Notes: a model not told the origin generated them from the sequence alone. A stretch of DNA of 64,000 nt from Altererythrobacter lutimaris (GCF_013371495.1 NZ_JABWTA010000001.1:992001-1056000), one strand, 5' to 3'. Shown: positions 9,118-19,530, counted from the first letter of the stretch. A program made the numbers and translations.

Positions 9118-10077
9118 CTATTTGGCTCCTAGCACCGCGTTTGCAAGCGCTGCACCGGAGAGCCATGCGCCTTCAACGCGCGGGCTATGCAGCCAATCAC
9201 CGGCAAGGCCAATGCTCTGGCTGTCATCCCAGATCGCCCCTTGCGAATTCTCCACAACAGGCATGGCATATCGCCAGCGATGCGCCGTCAGGTAATCAGG
9301 TTTTTGCGACGCGGCGCCGGTTTGGTTGAAGAAACCGGCAAGCAGAATGTCGGCCGCGTCCTCTTTCTCCAATTCGAGCAGCTCTTGCGATTTTTCCGGA
9401 GACGCATGGATGACCCAGCTCTCACCGCCTTTGCGCGAAGGCTTGGCCCCATTGCGGGCAGCCCAGGAAATCGGGCCATCTTCGCTGCGAATAGTGTCCG
9501 GCAGACTGTTCAGCGGCTTGTCGAAATGCGCGAGCACTGCCCAACACGGCAAAGAGCGAGTTGCGCGCGCTTGCGCAGCCAATTGCGGCGCCGCGTCTTT
9601 GAGCAACTCCGCGACCTGCTCTGGCGGGATGGCGACCAGCAGCTTGGCGCAATTATATTGCTCGCCAGCTACGCTCACTCGCCAACCTTCACCGTTATAT
9701 TCGGCAGCTTCGACCCGCGCGCCCCAAATCACATCGAGCTGTTCTGCCATATGTTTGATCGGGCCGTTCATCCCCGGCGTTCCGACCCATGCATCATCGC
9801 CTGCAACAAGCCATCGCGCAGCAGCGCCCGCCTCTGCCCATATCGCGACAGCTTCGCGAAAAGCGGGATCGCGCGCAGTGAAATATTGCGCGCCGTGATC
9901 GAAGTGAAGCTGGCCTTCTGGCAGATCAGCCCGCCGCGTCGCCATGCGGCCGCCCGGCCCGCGCCCTTTGTCGAACAGCCGCACGCTCAGGCCAGCGGTT
10001 TGCAAAGCGCTCGCGCAGGAAAGTCCAGCCATGCCTGCGCCGATTATGATGATGTCAGTTGAATTGCTCGCGTTCAT
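9118..10077 (-). CDS. FAD-dependent NAD(P)-linked oxidoreductase, renalase/amine-oxidase-like
   Basis: 319 residues. The N-terminal Rossmann motif IIIIGAGMAGLSCASALQ and the second dinucleotide motif KGRGPGGRMATRR mark the FAD fold. HFDHGAQYFTARD and the C-terminal GLAGDWLHSPRVEGAWLSG agree with renalase-like bacterial proteins. It begins 42 bases after the egtD stop on the same strand and may belong to the ergothioneine operon. That is context only, because no known ergothioneine step needs such an enzyme. Cofactor assignment is firm, the substrate is not. Confidence 0.85.
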   Translation of the reverse strand: MNASNSTDIIIIGAGMAGLSCASALQTAGLSVRLFDKGRGPGGRMATRRADLPEGQLHFDHGAQYFTARDPAFREAVAIWAEAGAAARWLVAGDDAWVGTPGMNGPIKHMAEQLDVIWGARVEAAEYNGEGWRVSVAGEQYNCAKLLVAIPPEQVAELLKDAAPQLAAQARATRSLPCWAVLAHFDKPLNSLPDTIRSEDGPISWAARNGAKPSRKGGESWVIHASPEKSQELLELEKEDAADILLAGFFNQTGAASQKPDYLTAHRWRYAMPVVENSQGAIWDDSQSIGLAGDWLHSPRVEGAWLSGAALANAVLGAK

Positions 10078-10119
10078 GATGCGCTCAACGCCTCGAACGC
10101 GAGCAGGTTTCCGCAGAAC

Positions 10120-11106
10120 TCAGGGAGCGTTACGCGCGATACTCGCTTTCGCAAGGATCAGCGAGAAGCGTTCCTTCTTATCCAGCCAACGGGTCACCGG
10201 AGTCCACCCTCCAGCCAGCAGCAATGTGTTCGCGCTGCGCCGGTCGAACTTGTGGCTGTTTTCGGTATGAATTGTCTCACCAGCAGCCATCTCGAATGCC
10301 ACGCCGGAAACTTCGAAAGCCAGCGCCTTCTGCGCCACCAGATGCATTTCGACGCGGGCATAGTCGTCGTTCCAGCGCGCTTCATGGCGAAGCTCGTCAA
10401 CCGGAATAGTCCCATCCAACTCACGATTGATCCGGCGCGCCAGATTGAGGTTGAATTCCGCCGTTACGCCAGCCGCATCGTCATAGGCGGCTTCAAGCAC
10501 ATCGACCGGTTTGATGAGGTCCATCCCGATGAGAAGTTGCGACTTCTCGCCAAGCGTCGCGCGCATCGTCCGCAGCAAGTCCACCGCAGTGCGCGGCACC
10601 ATATTACCAATCGTAGAGCCTGGGAAAAAGCCGAGTTTCGGAAACTCAGCAATCTCGCCTGGCAATTCGACCTGCCGCATGAAATCGGCTTCAACAGGAT
10701 AAACAGGAAGGCCGGGAAACTTAGCTCTCAAATCTTCAGCGGCAGCGCGTAGAAAATCGCCTGAAATATCAAGCGGTACATAGGCCGCAGGACTAATTGC
10801 GTCGAGGAGCAGCGGCGTCTTCACAGAGCTGCCAGAGCCAAATTCGACAACCGCGCGCCCCGGACCGATCTGATCGGCAAAGGTCCCTGCCCGCTCAGTC
10901 AGGATCTGTGTCTCTGCCCGTGTCGGATAATACTCCGCCAACTGCGTGATATCTTCAAACAGCTGTGAACCCGCGTCATCGTATAGCCACCGCGCAGGGA
11001 TAGCCTTCTGCTGCTGGCGCAGGCCAGCCAGAACGTCCGCGCGGAATGCACGGTCCACGCCATCCGCATCCAGATCAACCAGTTTCATGCCTTTGGCTTG
11101 TGCCAT
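10120..11106 (-). CDS. egtD: L-histidine N(alpha)-methyltransferase
   Basis: 328 residues. The start ATG at 11106 overlaps the egtB stop by one base (TAATG), a translational coupling. The SAM pocket is seen in VVEFGSGSSVKTPLLLDA, and the family features IPARWLYDDAGSQLFEDIT, YYPTRAE and GSTIGNM are present. EgtD trimethylates histidine to hercynine, the first step of ergothioneine synthesis in the cytosol. The next enzyme, EgtB, is encoded directly upstream. Confidence 0.95.
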   Translation of the reverse strand: MAQAKGMKLVDLDADGVDRAFRADVLAGLRQQQKAIPARWLYDDAGSQLFEDITQLAEYYPTRAETQILTERAGTFADQIGPGRAVVEFGSGSSVKTPLLLDAISPAAYVPLDISGDFLRAAAEDLRAKFPGLPVYPVEADFMRQVELPGEIAEFPKLGFFPGSTIGNMVPRTAVDLLRTMRATLGEKSQLLIGMDLIKPVDVLEAAYDDAAGVTAEFNLNLARRINRELDGTIPVDELRHEARWNDDYARVEMHLVAQKALAFEVSGVAFEMAAGETIHTENSHKFDRRSANTLLLAGGWTPVTRWLDKKERFSLILAKASIARNAP

Positions 11107-12365
11107 TACGTGTCCTTTGCGAGCCTCAGGCCAGTGAACTGCCAACGCTGATGCGGGTAAAAGAAATTGCGATAGGACGCCCGTGAGTGGCCGCGAACCG
11201 TCGCACAGCTTGCCCCTTTCAAGACGAACTGCCCGCTCATGAACTTGCCATTATATTCGCCCACTGCACCTGATGCAGGCTCGAACCGCGGATAGGGCAA
11301 ATAGGCAGAGCGAGTGAATTGCCAGCAATCGCCGAACAGCCCTTCGCTTGCCTGTGGCAATGGCGGAGCAGCCGCATCAAGCTGATTGCCTTCCGATGGT
11401 TCGTGTGCTGGCGCGAGGCTCGTGCTGTCCTGACCACGAGCGATTGCTTCCCATTCGAATTCCGTTGGCAAGCGCTTTCCGCTCCACGTCGCGAACGCAT
11501 CGGCTTCAAAATAGGAGACGTGCGTTACCGGCGCGTCCGGGAAGCGCGCTTGCAGTCCTTGATGGGTGAAATGCGCGTCGCCCTCCCAGTAAAGCGGTGC
11601 GGCTATTTCGTTCTCGCCCACCGATGCCCAGCCATCTGACAGCCAGAGCCGCGCATCCCGATACCCGCCATCGTCGATAAATTCTTGCCATTCCCGATTG
11701 GTGACAAGCCGCTTTGCGAGCGCAAATGGTTCCAGCAGCACACGATGCTGCGGGCCTTCGTTGTCGAATGCGAAACCAACCCCGTCATGACCGATCAGCG
11801 CAATCCCGCCGGGATGCTGATACCAGCCTTCCTCCTGAGGACCCCGCATAGTCGGCACTCCACCCCAGATCGCTGGGCGACAAGGGTTTTGGAAAAGAGC
11901 GTGCTTGATATCGGTCAGCAACAACTCGATGTGCTGCTGCTCATGCGCGATGCCAAGCGCAATGAGATCGCGAAGATCCTCGCGCTCCAGCAAGGCTTCC
12001 ATCGCCGCATCCACATGATGCCGCCAAGCGACTATCTCATCGAGCGTCGGGCGGGACAGCATCCCGCGAGAAAAACGCGCGATCCGCTCGCCTTCAGCCT
12101 CGTAATAGGAGTTGAAGAGAAACGGATATTGCTCGTTGAAAAGAGTGTAATCAGCTGCGTGGTCGCGCAGCAGGAATGTTTCCCAAAACCACGTCGTATG
12201 CGCTAAATGCCATTTGGCAGGTGACGCATCTTCCATGGACTGGATAGTTGCATCGGCATCGCTCAATGGGGCTACAAGTGCTTCTGAAAGAGCGCGTGTC
12301 TTCGCAAACTCTTGAGCGAGCTGATGCGGTTCATGAACTGAATGACGCGCGAGCCTGTCGGGCAC
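11106..12365 (-). CDS. egtB: Ergothioneine biosynthesis protein EgtB (hercynine sulfoxide-forming)
   Basis: 419 residues from a GTG at 12365. I prefer this to an ATG at 12419 because GGAAGGAG (12373-12380) sits 7 bases before the GTG. The DinB-like N-terminal domain carries His53/His56 (KWHLAHTTW) and His141/His145 (AHEQQHIELL), of which a subset binds the non-heme iron. The C-terminal FGE-sulfatase domain shows KRLPTEFEWEA and GASCATVRGHSRASYRNFF. EgtB joins a thiol to hercynine as a sulfoxide using O2. It is followed directly by egtD. No separate EgtA, EgtC or EgtE gene is visible, which fits a minimal pathway. Confidence 0.95.
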   Translation of the reverse strand: MPDRLARHSVHEPHQLAQEFAKTRALSEALVAPLSDADATIQSMEDASPAKWHLAHTTWFWETFLLRDHAADYTLFNEQYPFLFNSYYEAEGERIARFSRGMLSRPTLDEIVAWRHHVDAAMEALLEREDLRDLIALGIAHEQQHIELLLTDIKHALFQNPCRPAIWGGVPTMRGPQEEGWYQHPGGIALIGHDGVGFAFDNEGPQHRVLLEPFALAKRLVTNREWQEFIDDGGYRDARLWLSDGWASVGENEIAAPLYWEGDAHFTHQGLQARFPDAPVTHVSYFEADAFATWSGKRLPTEFEWEAIARGQDSTSLAPAHEPSEGNQLDAAAPPLPQASEGLFGDCWQFTRSAYLPYPRFEPASGAVGEYNGKFMSGQFVLKGASCATVRGHSRASYRNFFYPHQRWQFTGLRLAKDT

Positions 12366-12500
12366 GGAAATTCTCCTTCCAGCTTCCGACCTTGCGTCAG
12401 GCTCATGCCGGAAAGGCATTTGAATTGAAAGGGAATGCGCGAAATATTTTACACGGAGGCCCGACAGGCCAGATTGACATTCCAGCGCAAATTCGAAGCG

Positions 12501-13565
12501 CTAAGCCGCCATGCGCACTGCATTTCGCCCGCTATTCTTCGCTTCGTAAAGAGCCTCATCCGCACGCGCGAACAGCGACAGTCCGGTATCGCCTTCATCG
12601 GCTGTCACACAGCCTATGCTGATCGTAACCGGAGGGACAGACGCCATGGCACTTCCCAGCGCGATCGCCTTTCTCAAGCGTTCGCTGATGACTTGAACGA
12701 AATTCCGGTCCGCGCCGGAAACGATCCAGACAAACTCTTCGCCGCCAATTCTCCCGACAACATCGCCTTCGCGGGCCTGTTCGTTGGCGATACGCGCAAT
12801 GCGTTTGAGCACTGCATCGCCAGCCAGGTGGCCGTGCTCGTCATTGACGCGCTTAAAGTGATCGACGTCGAACAGGACCAGCGATAAGGGCGCACCTGTG
12901 TCGCTCTGGTCGGAAAGCATCCGGTCCAACTCGTTCATAACATAGCGGCGGTTTGCCAGATTAGTCAGCGGATCACGATTGGCTTCGTCGCGCGCGTGAC
13001 GCGCCTCTGCCATGGCGATACGTTGAGAACGCTGCAGACGTTCTTCGCGTTCAACAAGGTGCGTTACATCAAGGAACACCGCGAAAATCCGCGGCGCCCC
13101 GCTTTGTTCATGGCGCATCCGCGTCATCCGCATCTGGAGGAAACGTTCGGTCTGATCGAGCCCATGAACTTTCAGCTCAGCTGAGATGATGCGGTCATGC
13201 CTGCTCGCTTTGCGGGCAAGCGCCACGAGATCGATATGGTTCGCTTCAAGAAGAGTTTCCGCGTCCCCCTCTTGGAACGGCTCATTATCATCAACGCCGA
13301 ACAGATCTCTTAGACCGCGCGACCATTCCTGGCGCTGTTCGGCGGGGCAATATTGCCAGACACCAAAATCACCGAGTTCCTCTGTCATGCGCAGGACGCG
13401 AGAGAGATTGCCAAACTGCTCGCGTCGACGGCGCAAAAGTGCGTTCTTGCGGTCGATTACTCGCCCGAGGCGCGCCGTCTGGAAGGTCTGGAATGCGGCA
13501 AAAGTGATCGCTGCCCAAAACAAGCTGAGCATGATCTCATTGGCAAAGGCATTCCATGTTTCCAT
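12501..13565 (-). CDS. Membrane-anchored GGDEF diguanylate cyclase
   Basis: About 354 residues from ATG 13565. A TTG at 13598 is an alternative start. The order is one N-terminal transmembrane segment (about residues 10-28), a basic coiled segment, a PAS-like domain (about 45-175) and a GGDEF domain. The active-site loop is GGEEF at about 274-278. REGD five residues before it is the RxxD inhibitory site for c-di-GMP feedback. The family makes c-di-GMP from two GTP. No EAL domain is present. It sits between egtB and DAHP synthase without obvious coupling, so its signal input is unknown. Confidence 0.9.
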   Translation of the reverse strand: METWNAFANEIMLSLFWAAITFAAFQTFQTARLGRVIDRKNALLRRRREQFGNLSRVLRMTEELGDFGVWQYCPAEQRQEWSRGLRDLFGVDDNEPFQEGDAETLLEANHIDLVALARKASRHDRIISAELKVHGLDQTERFLQMRMTRMRHEQSGAPRIFAVFLDVTHLVEREERLQRSQRIAMAEARHARDEANRDPLTNLANRRYVMNELDRMLSDQSDTGAPLSLVLFDVDHFKRVNDEHGHLAGDAVLKRIARIANEQAREGDVVGRIGGEEFVWIVSGADRNFVQVISERLRKAIALGSAMASVPPVTISIGCVTADEGDTGLSLFARADEALYEAKNSGRNAVRMAA

Positions 13566-13712
13566 CTCGCGGCCCGGGTTCGCTTTCTTGCGCTCCAAAA
13601 AACTCTAAACAGAGCATTAGGCACAAATCGTCACGATAAAGGCGCGCGGGCGCAGGGATGGCTCCCTAGAACCGGGAAAGAACGGAATTAACGATACTAT
13701 CCGAGCTGGCGT

Positions 13713-15089
13713 TTAAGCGGCGTCAGCAGCGCGGCGCTCAACAACCTCATCATTGAGCATTTCCGCTAGCAGGAATGCAAGCTCAAGCGATTGCGCTGCA
13801 TTTAACCGCGGGTCGCAATGCGTGTGATAGCGATCACCCAGCGCATCGTCTGTGATTGCCACAGCACCGCCTACGCATTCGGTCACATCCTGTCCGGTCA
13901 TCTCGATATGAATGCCGCCAGGGTGCGTACCTTCCGCGCGATGAACAGCAAAGAAGCCCTTCACTTCAGTGAGGATGCGATCGAACGGCCGCGTTTTATA
14001 TCCGCTATCTGATTTGATCACATTGCCGTGCATCGGATCGCAGCTCCACACGACGGGGTGCCCTTCGTTTTTGACAGCGCGCACGAGACGCGGAAGGCCT
14101 TCTTCAACCTTGTCATGACCGAAGCGGCTGATGAGCGTCATGCGGCCTGCTTCACGTGCAGGATTGAGAGTATCGAGCAGACGCAGCAGATCATCGGTTT
14201 CAAGGCTAGGGCCGCACTTCATCCCAAGCGGATTGCTTATTCCGCGAGCGAATTCGACGTGTGCGCTGCCGGGAAAGCGGGTGCGATCCCCGATCCAAAC
14301 CATATGCGCGCTTGTGTCATACCAGTCGCCGGTCAGCGAATCCTGACGCGTCAGAGCTTGCTCATAGGGCAGTAGAAGCGCTTCATGGCTGGTGTAAAAG
14401 CTTGTACCTTGTAACTGGGGGACAGACGCAGGATCGATTCCGCACGCTTCCATGAAGTCCAGCGCTTCACCAATCCGGTCTGCTGTTTCGGCGAATCTCT
14501 CTGACCAAGGAGAGCGGCCCATAAAATCAAGCGTCCACTGGTGCACTCGCCTGAGTGTGGCATAGCCGCCCCCCGCAAATGCGCGCAGGAGGTTGAGCGT
14601 CGCTGCCGCTTGCGAATAGGCCTTGACCATGCGCATCGGGTCATTGCGTCGCTGCTCGGGATCAAAATCGATCCCGTTGATGTTGTCGCCGAAATAGCTC
14701 GGCAAAGTCACATCGCCCTTGGTTTCCGTCGCCGAACTGCGCGGCTTCGCGAATTGCCCTGCCATCCGGCCGACCTTCACAACCGGACGCTTGCTGGCGA
14801 ACGTCATAACGACAGCCATCTGCAGCAATACGCGGAAGGTATCCCGAATATTGTTCGGATGAAACTCAGCGAAGCTTTCCGCACAGTCGCCGCCTTGGAG
14901 CAGAAAGGCATGTCCGTTTGCAACGTCTGCAAGATCTGCTTTCAGCGCGCGCGCTTCACCTGCAAAAACAAGCGGGGGATAGGCCGCAAGCGTGGCTTCG
15001 GCTTCGGCGAGCTCGTTCGCATCTTCATACACGGGCAAGTGCCGCGCTTCGTGCGATTTCCAGCCTTCAGGATTCCAGTCTTGAGCCAC
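13713..15089 (-). CDS. Class II 3-deoxy-7-phosphoheptulonate (DAHP) synthase
   Basis: 458 residues, the length of plant-type class II enzymes. Motifs include [11 protein letters not shown] (metal-binding Cys), [33 protein letters not shown] and [11 protein letters not shown]. It condenses phosphoenolpyruvate and erythrose 4-phosphate, the first step of the shikimate pathway, in the cytosol. No other aromatic pathway gene is adjacent. The start ATG at 15089 gives [19 protein letters not shown], typical of the family. Confidence 0.95.
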   Translation of the reverse strand: MAQDWNPEGWKSHEARHLPVYEDANELAEAEATLAAYPPLVFAGEARALKADLADVANGHAFLLQGGDCAESFAEFHPNNIRDTFRVLLQMAVVMTFASKRPVVKVGRMAGQFAKPRSSATETKGDVTLPSYFGDNINGIDFDPEQRRNDPMRMVKAYSQAAATLNLLRAFAGGGYATLRRVHQWTLDFMGRSPWSERFAETADRIGEALDFMEACGIDPASVPQLQGTSFYTSHEALLLPYEQALTRQDSLTGDWYDTSAHMVWIGDRTRFPGSAHVEFARGISNPLGMKCGPSLETDDLLRLLDTLNPAREAGRMTLISRFGHDKVEEGLPRLVRAVKNEGHPVVWSCDPMHGNVIKSDSGYKTRPFDRILTEVKGFFAVHRAEGTHPGGIHIEMTGQDVTECVGGAVAITDDALGDRYHTHCDPRLNAAQSLELAFLLAEMLNDEVVERRAADAA

Positions 15090-15222
15090 ATCGAATCTCG
15101 TTCTTCGGTTTGCTATGCAGTGTTAATCGGTGCGCGCGCCTACACGGCCTGCGGTAGAAATGCAAAGCCGCAGCGCTCAATCCGCAAATAATATTTCAAG
15201 CCGCTGTGATCGCCAAATCCGC

Positions 15223-18180
15223 TTATCTTCCCATCATGGCAGGCGCTGAACGCACTGGAATGCGGTTTTCCGGCACACCCTCTGCCAATGTCTGGCCTTC
15301 AGGAATGATAGCCAGTTTGAAGCCCGGCCTTGCTGCAAGATAACGCTGCGCGAGTATTTGCATGATCCTTGGCGTGGTGTTGGAGTAATCACCAAGCAGG
15401 GTCGGCATGGCTGTCACACGCCGGCGATCAAAGCTCGCACCTTGCAAGTTGAACAGCCAGAAGCCGTGGCCGGTTGTCGCGCGGCTGATCAGATTGCGAA
15501 GCGGCTCCGTCACGCGGTTGATCTCGTCCGCTTCAACCGGCTGAGTGGCGAGGTCATTCGCAATCCGGTTTGCTTCAGCAAAAAACACCGGGACATCCTC
15601 GGGCTGCAACTGAGCGATCGCCAAGATCTTCCCGCCGCTATTCAGATCAACCGGCCAGTCGGATATGACTTGCGGCGCATAGCTTGCCCCTGCCCGCTCG
15701 CGCATGGCGTCCATCAAGCGATTGTTGAACAGCTGAGCGAGGATTTCAATCTGGCGCGACTCCCTAATCCGCTCCATGCCGCCCCCGGTCGGCCACGCAA
15801 TTGCTACGGCAGCTTGATTGGCATCGCCGCGGTGGGTCAGTACCTGGGTGTCAGCATCGGCTCCCGGGAATTCGGGCACACGCATGGCCACCTCTGTCGC
15901 GATCCCTTGGCGCGGCGGCAATGCGCCAAACGTCTTGCGCAGCGCCTCGACGGTTGCATCCCTGTCGATGTCGCCGAAGACCATGACTTCCAACGGACCT
16001 TGCGAGAGCAGCGGCTCCCACACTTCGCGGAAACCCTCAGGCGTGACCTGATCCATCATAGCCGGGTCAGGGGTCGCGAAGCGCGGATCGTTTGATGTCA
16101 GGAAGTATTCCAGATCGCGATTGAGAACCCCGCCGGGGCTCGTCGCATACGTATCATAAGCAAGCTTTGCCGCAGCCTTAGCGCGGAGCACCGGATTCTC
16201 ATCCCAACGCGGCATGCCCAGCTTCGCTGCAAACAAGTAGAGCTGGTCTGCAACGTCAGCAGAGCGCGTTTGTGCAGTGAAGCTGAATACCGCGTCTTCG
16301 ATGGCAAAGTCGAAGCCCATCTTTCGGCCAGTCGCCAACCGGTCGAGCTCTTCTTGGCCAAGCTCGCCCAATCCGGAGCTTACCAGCGCCATTTCGCCCA
16401 ATGCGACGTAAGGCGCATCTTCCGGCCCGAACGCACGATAGCCAGAGCCAAAGCGAACTTTCACCGTCACGCGGCCCGGCTCGTCGGCTGTGGTCCACAA
16501 TACGGAGCGCACTCCATTGGCGAAATGCACGCGCTCGATGTCGAGCAGACCAAGTGGCTCGTCGAGCACAATTTCGCCCGGCTCACCAAGTGGAGGCAGC
16601 TCATCGAAGGAGATCGTCTTGGCGGCCAGCCGCGCGCTGGAATCAGGCGCAACATCGCGCGCCATCGCCATACGCAGAGCGGCTTCGCTCGCATTGTCGG
16701 CCTTGGGCGTAACTAGCACGCCGCGGATGACATCGCCTTCGAACAGTTTGCGCGTGCGGGTGAGCACTTCTTCCGGCGTGAAGCGGGTGCGCATGTTGCG
16801 GAACACGTCAAGCACGGTCTGCGGAGAGGCGACAGTCTCGCGAATGTCGACGGCTTGCACCAATTGATCGGCCACGCTTGATCCGGAGAGCACAGCCGCC
16901 TGTTCAACTTCACTGGCAAACGCGATGTCGAATTCTGCAACCTCGCGGTCGATCTCCTCCTGTGTAGGCGCAGCGCTCAATGCATCGGCTATCACACTGC
17001 GAACATCATCAAGCGCAGCTTCCCAGTCCTCGCCCAATGGCGCGAAGCTGACAAAGGTCGCATCGGTTGAGCGCGAGACATCGTCCTGGCTGACTTGGGC
17101 ATACAGATAGGACCCGCCGCCGCGTGCTCGCGCTTCCAGCCGTCTATTGATGATCGCTTGTCCGATTGCATCGAGAAGCAGGCCTTCGTTGTAGACAATG
17201 GTATCCTGAACTGGCCGCCATGGACGCATGACCGCGTAAGTCAGCGTACGCGGCAAGTCCGGCTCGACAACCACGGCCATCTCGCCAATCGGATTGGCCG
17301 GGTCTGCGCCCGCAGGCGCAACCGGATCGCCGAAATCCGGTGCTGGTTCGCGAACGCCCTTGCCTTCCCAATCGCCAAACCATTGTTCGACTAGTCGCGC
17401 GAGCTCGACAGGATCGGCATCTCCTGCGATCACGATCACTGTGTTTTCAGGTCGATACCAGCGATTATAGAACGCTTGGACGGTCTTGTCTCTCGCAGCA
17501 CTGAGGGTCTCATCAATCCCGATAGGGTTACGTTCCGCCAGCCGTTGACCGGCAAACAGCGTCCGCCGCGTTGCGTCATTGACGCGTTGGCCAGCACCGC
17601 CACGCTCTCGCTTTTCAGCCATGACGATAGGCACTTCTGCATCGACATTGGCTTGGCTCAAAACTGGCTCGCGGATCATGCCCGAAAGTAGCTTGAAGCT
17701 CTCTTCAAGCTTTGCGCGCGTTACGCCGGGTAGATCAAGCTTGTAGACTGTGTGCGTAGGGCTGGTTTCCGCATTGGTATCGCTGCCGAACGTCGCGCCG
17801 AGCCGCTGCCAGGTCGGGATCGCTTCAGCAGGTCCGAGATATTTGCTTTCACGGAAAAGCAAATGCTCCAGCAAGTGCGCATAGCCTTGTTCGCTGTCTT
17901 GCTCGTGCAATGAGCCAGCATCAACCCTTACCCGGATGGAAACTTGACCGGGCGGCACGCCGTTTCTGCGCACAGCGTAACGCAGCCCGTTTTCCATCTC
18001 GCCGAATAGCCATTCCTTGTCCTGCGGGACATCGCTGCCTTCATAAAGCCAGGGCGTTTTTTCACCTGTCTGAAGGCTGGCGGGTGCTGTGGGAACAGCG
18101 GTCTCTTGCGCCGAAGCAGCAACAGCAATCGGAACAGCGAGAACGGAAAGAGCGCAGAGCGCGCGAAAAATCGATTTCAT
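15223..18180 (-). CDS. Periplasmic M16 family zinc metallopeptidase (pitrilysin-like, two-half)
   Basis: 985 residues. A signal peptide (hydrophobic residues about 5-22, then ASA) leads to an M16 domain with the inverted zinc motif HLLEH at 102-106 and a downstream acidic segment (VMAEKRE) for the third ligand. The second half (after about residue 540) is a catalytically silent M16 fold ending with RNLISRATTGHGFW. Such proteins degrade peptides in the periplasm. It is transcribed alone toward DAHP synthase, with 133 bp of featureless sequence between them, and is divergent from nfu. Confidence 0.92.
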   Translation of the reverse strand: MKSIFRALCALSVLAVPIAVAASAQETAVPTAPASLQTGEKTPWLYEGSDVPQDKEWLFGEMENGLRYAVRRNGVPPGQVSIRVRVDAGSLHEQDSEQGYAHLLEHLLFRESKYLGPAEAIPTWQRLGATFGSDTNAETSPTHTVYKLDLPGVTRAKLEESFKLLSGMIREPVLSQANVDAEVPIVMAEKRERGGAGQRVNDATRRTLFAGQRLAERNPIGIDETLSAARDKTVQAFYNRWYRPENTVIVIAGDADPVELARLVEQWFGDWEGKGVREPAPDFGDPVAPAGADPANPIGEMAVVVEPDLPRTLTYAVMRPWRPVQDTIVYNEGLLLDAIGQAIINRRLEARARGGGSYLYAQVSQDDVSRSTDATFVSFAPLGEDWEAALDDVRSVIADALSAAPTQEEIDREVAEFDIAFASEVEQAAVLSGSSVADQLVQAVDIRETVASPQTVLDVFRNMRTRFTPEEVLTRTRKLFEGDVIRGVLVTPKADNASEAALRMAMARDVAPDSSARLAAKTISFDELPPLGEPGEIVLDEPLGLLDIERVHFANGVRSVLWTTADEPGRVTVKVRFGSGYRAFGPEDAPYVALGEMALVSSGLGELGQEELDRLATGRKMGFDFAIEDAVFSFTAQTRSADVADQLYLFAAKLGMPRWDENPVLRAKAAAKLAYDTYATSPGGVLNRDLEYFLTSNDPRFATPDPAMMDQVTPEGFREVWEPLLSQGPLEVMVFGDIDRDATVEALRKTFGALPPRQGIATEVAMRVPEFPGADADTQVLTHRGDANQAAVAIAWPTGGGMERIRESRQIEILAQLFNNRLMDAMRERAGASYAPQVISDWPVDLNSGGKILAIAQLQPEDVPVFFAEANRIANDLATQPVEADEINRVTEPLRNLISRATTGHGFWLFNLQGASFDRRRVTAMPTLLGDYSNTTPRIMQILAQRYLAARPGFKLAIIPEGQTLAEGVPENRIPVRSAPAMMGR

Positions 18181-18311
18181 GGTTGCAAATATAGGGCGCG
18201 AAGGTCTGAAGGGATAGTGAACGCGGCCGCTTTTTTGCCGAGGGCTCGGCTGATCGCAAATTCCGTCGCGTTCACCTTGTCGGCATGCGCTTCGCCTCCT
18301 ACATCTGGTTC

Positions 18312-18893
18312 ATGTTTATCGAGACAGAAACCACTCCGAACCCCGCTAGCTTGAAATTCCTGCCGGGCCGCGAAGTCATGACCGGCGGAACGCGCGAATT
18401 CGCGACTCCAGAAGCGGCAGAAGCAAGCCCGTTGGCGCAAGCGATTTTCGACACTGGAGAAGTTGTGAATGTCTTCTTTGGTGGTGATTTCGTCTCAGTC
18501 ACAGCAGCGCCCGGAGTCAATTGGTCAGACTTGAAGCCGCAGGTCGTTGCGATCCTGCTCGACCACTTCGTTTCTGAAGCACCACTGTTTGCAGGCGGTG
18601 ACGCCTCGGGCATAGCGGTTCCTGCTGATGACACCGCACTGATGGTTGAAGAAGACCCAGCAGACGCAGACATCGTCAGCCAGATAAATGAATTGTTGGA
18701 ATCTCGCGTGCGCCCAGCGGTTGCAGGCGATGGAGGCGACATCGCCTATCGCGGGTTCAAGGACGGGATTGTCTATCTCACCCTGCAAGGCGCATGCTCC
18801 GGCTGCCCGTCGTCGACCGCGACATTGAAGCACGGGATCGAAGGTCTGTTGAAACATTATGTCCCGGAGGTTGTTGAAGTCAGAGCAGCCTGA
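18312..18893 (+). CDS. NifU/Nfu-type iron-sulfur cluster carrier
   Basis: 193 residues from the ATG at 18312 (MFIETETTPNPASLKFLPG is the usual Nfu_N start). The N-terminal Nfu_N domain (1-90) is followed by a linker and the C-terminal NifU domain with CSGCPSS, the CxxC that holds a bridging [4Fe-4S] cluster. It delivers Fe-S clusters to apoproteins in the cytosol. It is divergent from the M16 peptidase, 131 bp apart, and lies 28 bp before the RutE-like gene. Confidence 0.94.
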   Translation: MFIETETTPNPASLKFLPGREVMTGGTREFATPEAAEASPLAQAIFDTGEVVNVFFGGDFVSVTAAPGVNWSDLKPQVVAILLDHFVSEAPLFAGGDASGIAVPADDTALMVEEDPADADIVSQINELLESRVRPAVAGDGGDIAYRGFKDGIVYLTLQGACSGCPSSTATLKHGIEGLLKHYVPEVVEVRAA

Positions 18894-18921
18894 CTATTCG
18901 AAAAAGACTCTCGGGGACTTC

Positions 18922-19530
18922 ATGACCAAACAATTCCACGACCACACACTTTCTTCCGACGCGCTCGACCAGATTTTCAACGAAGCGCGCACTTACAACG
19001 ATTGGCTGGACAAGCCTGTTTCGGATGAGCAGCTCCACGCCATTTGGGACCTGACCAAGATGGCGCCGACCTCTGCCAATATGCAGCCGGCGCGGATTGT
19101 CTGGGTGAAATCGGAAGAGCAGAAAGCAAAGCTCGCTGAGTGTGCGTCAGATGGAAACAAGGACAAGATCAAGGCGGCGCCTGTCACCGCAATCATCGGC
19201 TACGATATCGACTTCCACGAGGAGCTGCCTTGGCTGTTCCCGCATACCGACGCGAAAAGCTGGTTTGAAGGCGATGAAGAAGGTCGCAAGGAAGGCGCAT
19301 TCCGCAACTCGTCTTTGCAGGGAGCATATCTGATCCTTGCTGCACGCGCTGTTGGTCTCGATTGCGGACCTATGTCCGGCTTTGACGCGGACAAAGTCAA
19401 CGCGACATTCTTTGCTGACGAACCGCGTCACCGCGTCAATTTCATCTGTTCCATCGGCTATGGCGATCCGGACAGCATCTTTGACCGCTCCCCTCGCCCC
19501 GACTTTGACAAGTTCAACCGCATAATCTGA
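18922..19530 (+). CDS. RutE/HadB-like nitroreductase (malonic semialdehyde reductase type)
   Basis: 202 residues from ATG 18922. The sequence follows E. coli RutE closely: ARTYNDWLDKPVSDEQL, MAPTSANMQPARIVW, FPHTDAKSWF, AFRNSSLQGAYLI, LGLDCGPMSGFD. This family of FMN enzymes reduces malonic semialdehyde or related compounds with NAD(P)H. No pyrimidine-degradation rut genes are near, so the physiological substrate is uncertain. It probably shares a transcript with nfu. Confidence 0.88.
   Translation: MTKQFHDHTLSSDALDQIFNEARTYNDWLDKPVSDEQLHAIWDLTKMAPTSANMQPARIVWVKSEEQKAKLAECASDGNKDKIKAAPVTAIIGYDIDFHEELPWLFPHTDAKSWFEGDEEGRKEGAFRNSSLQGAYLILAARAVGLDCGPMSGFDADKVNATFFADEPRHRVNFICSIGYGDPDSIFDRSPRPDFDKFNRII

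Noticed and set aside
9187..10062. 291-residue plus-strand frame opposite the FAD oxidoreductase
   Set aside because: The minus strand encodes a clear Rossmann-fold protein. The plus frame is Arg/Pro-rich and of low complexity, as expected for a shadow in GC-rich DNA.
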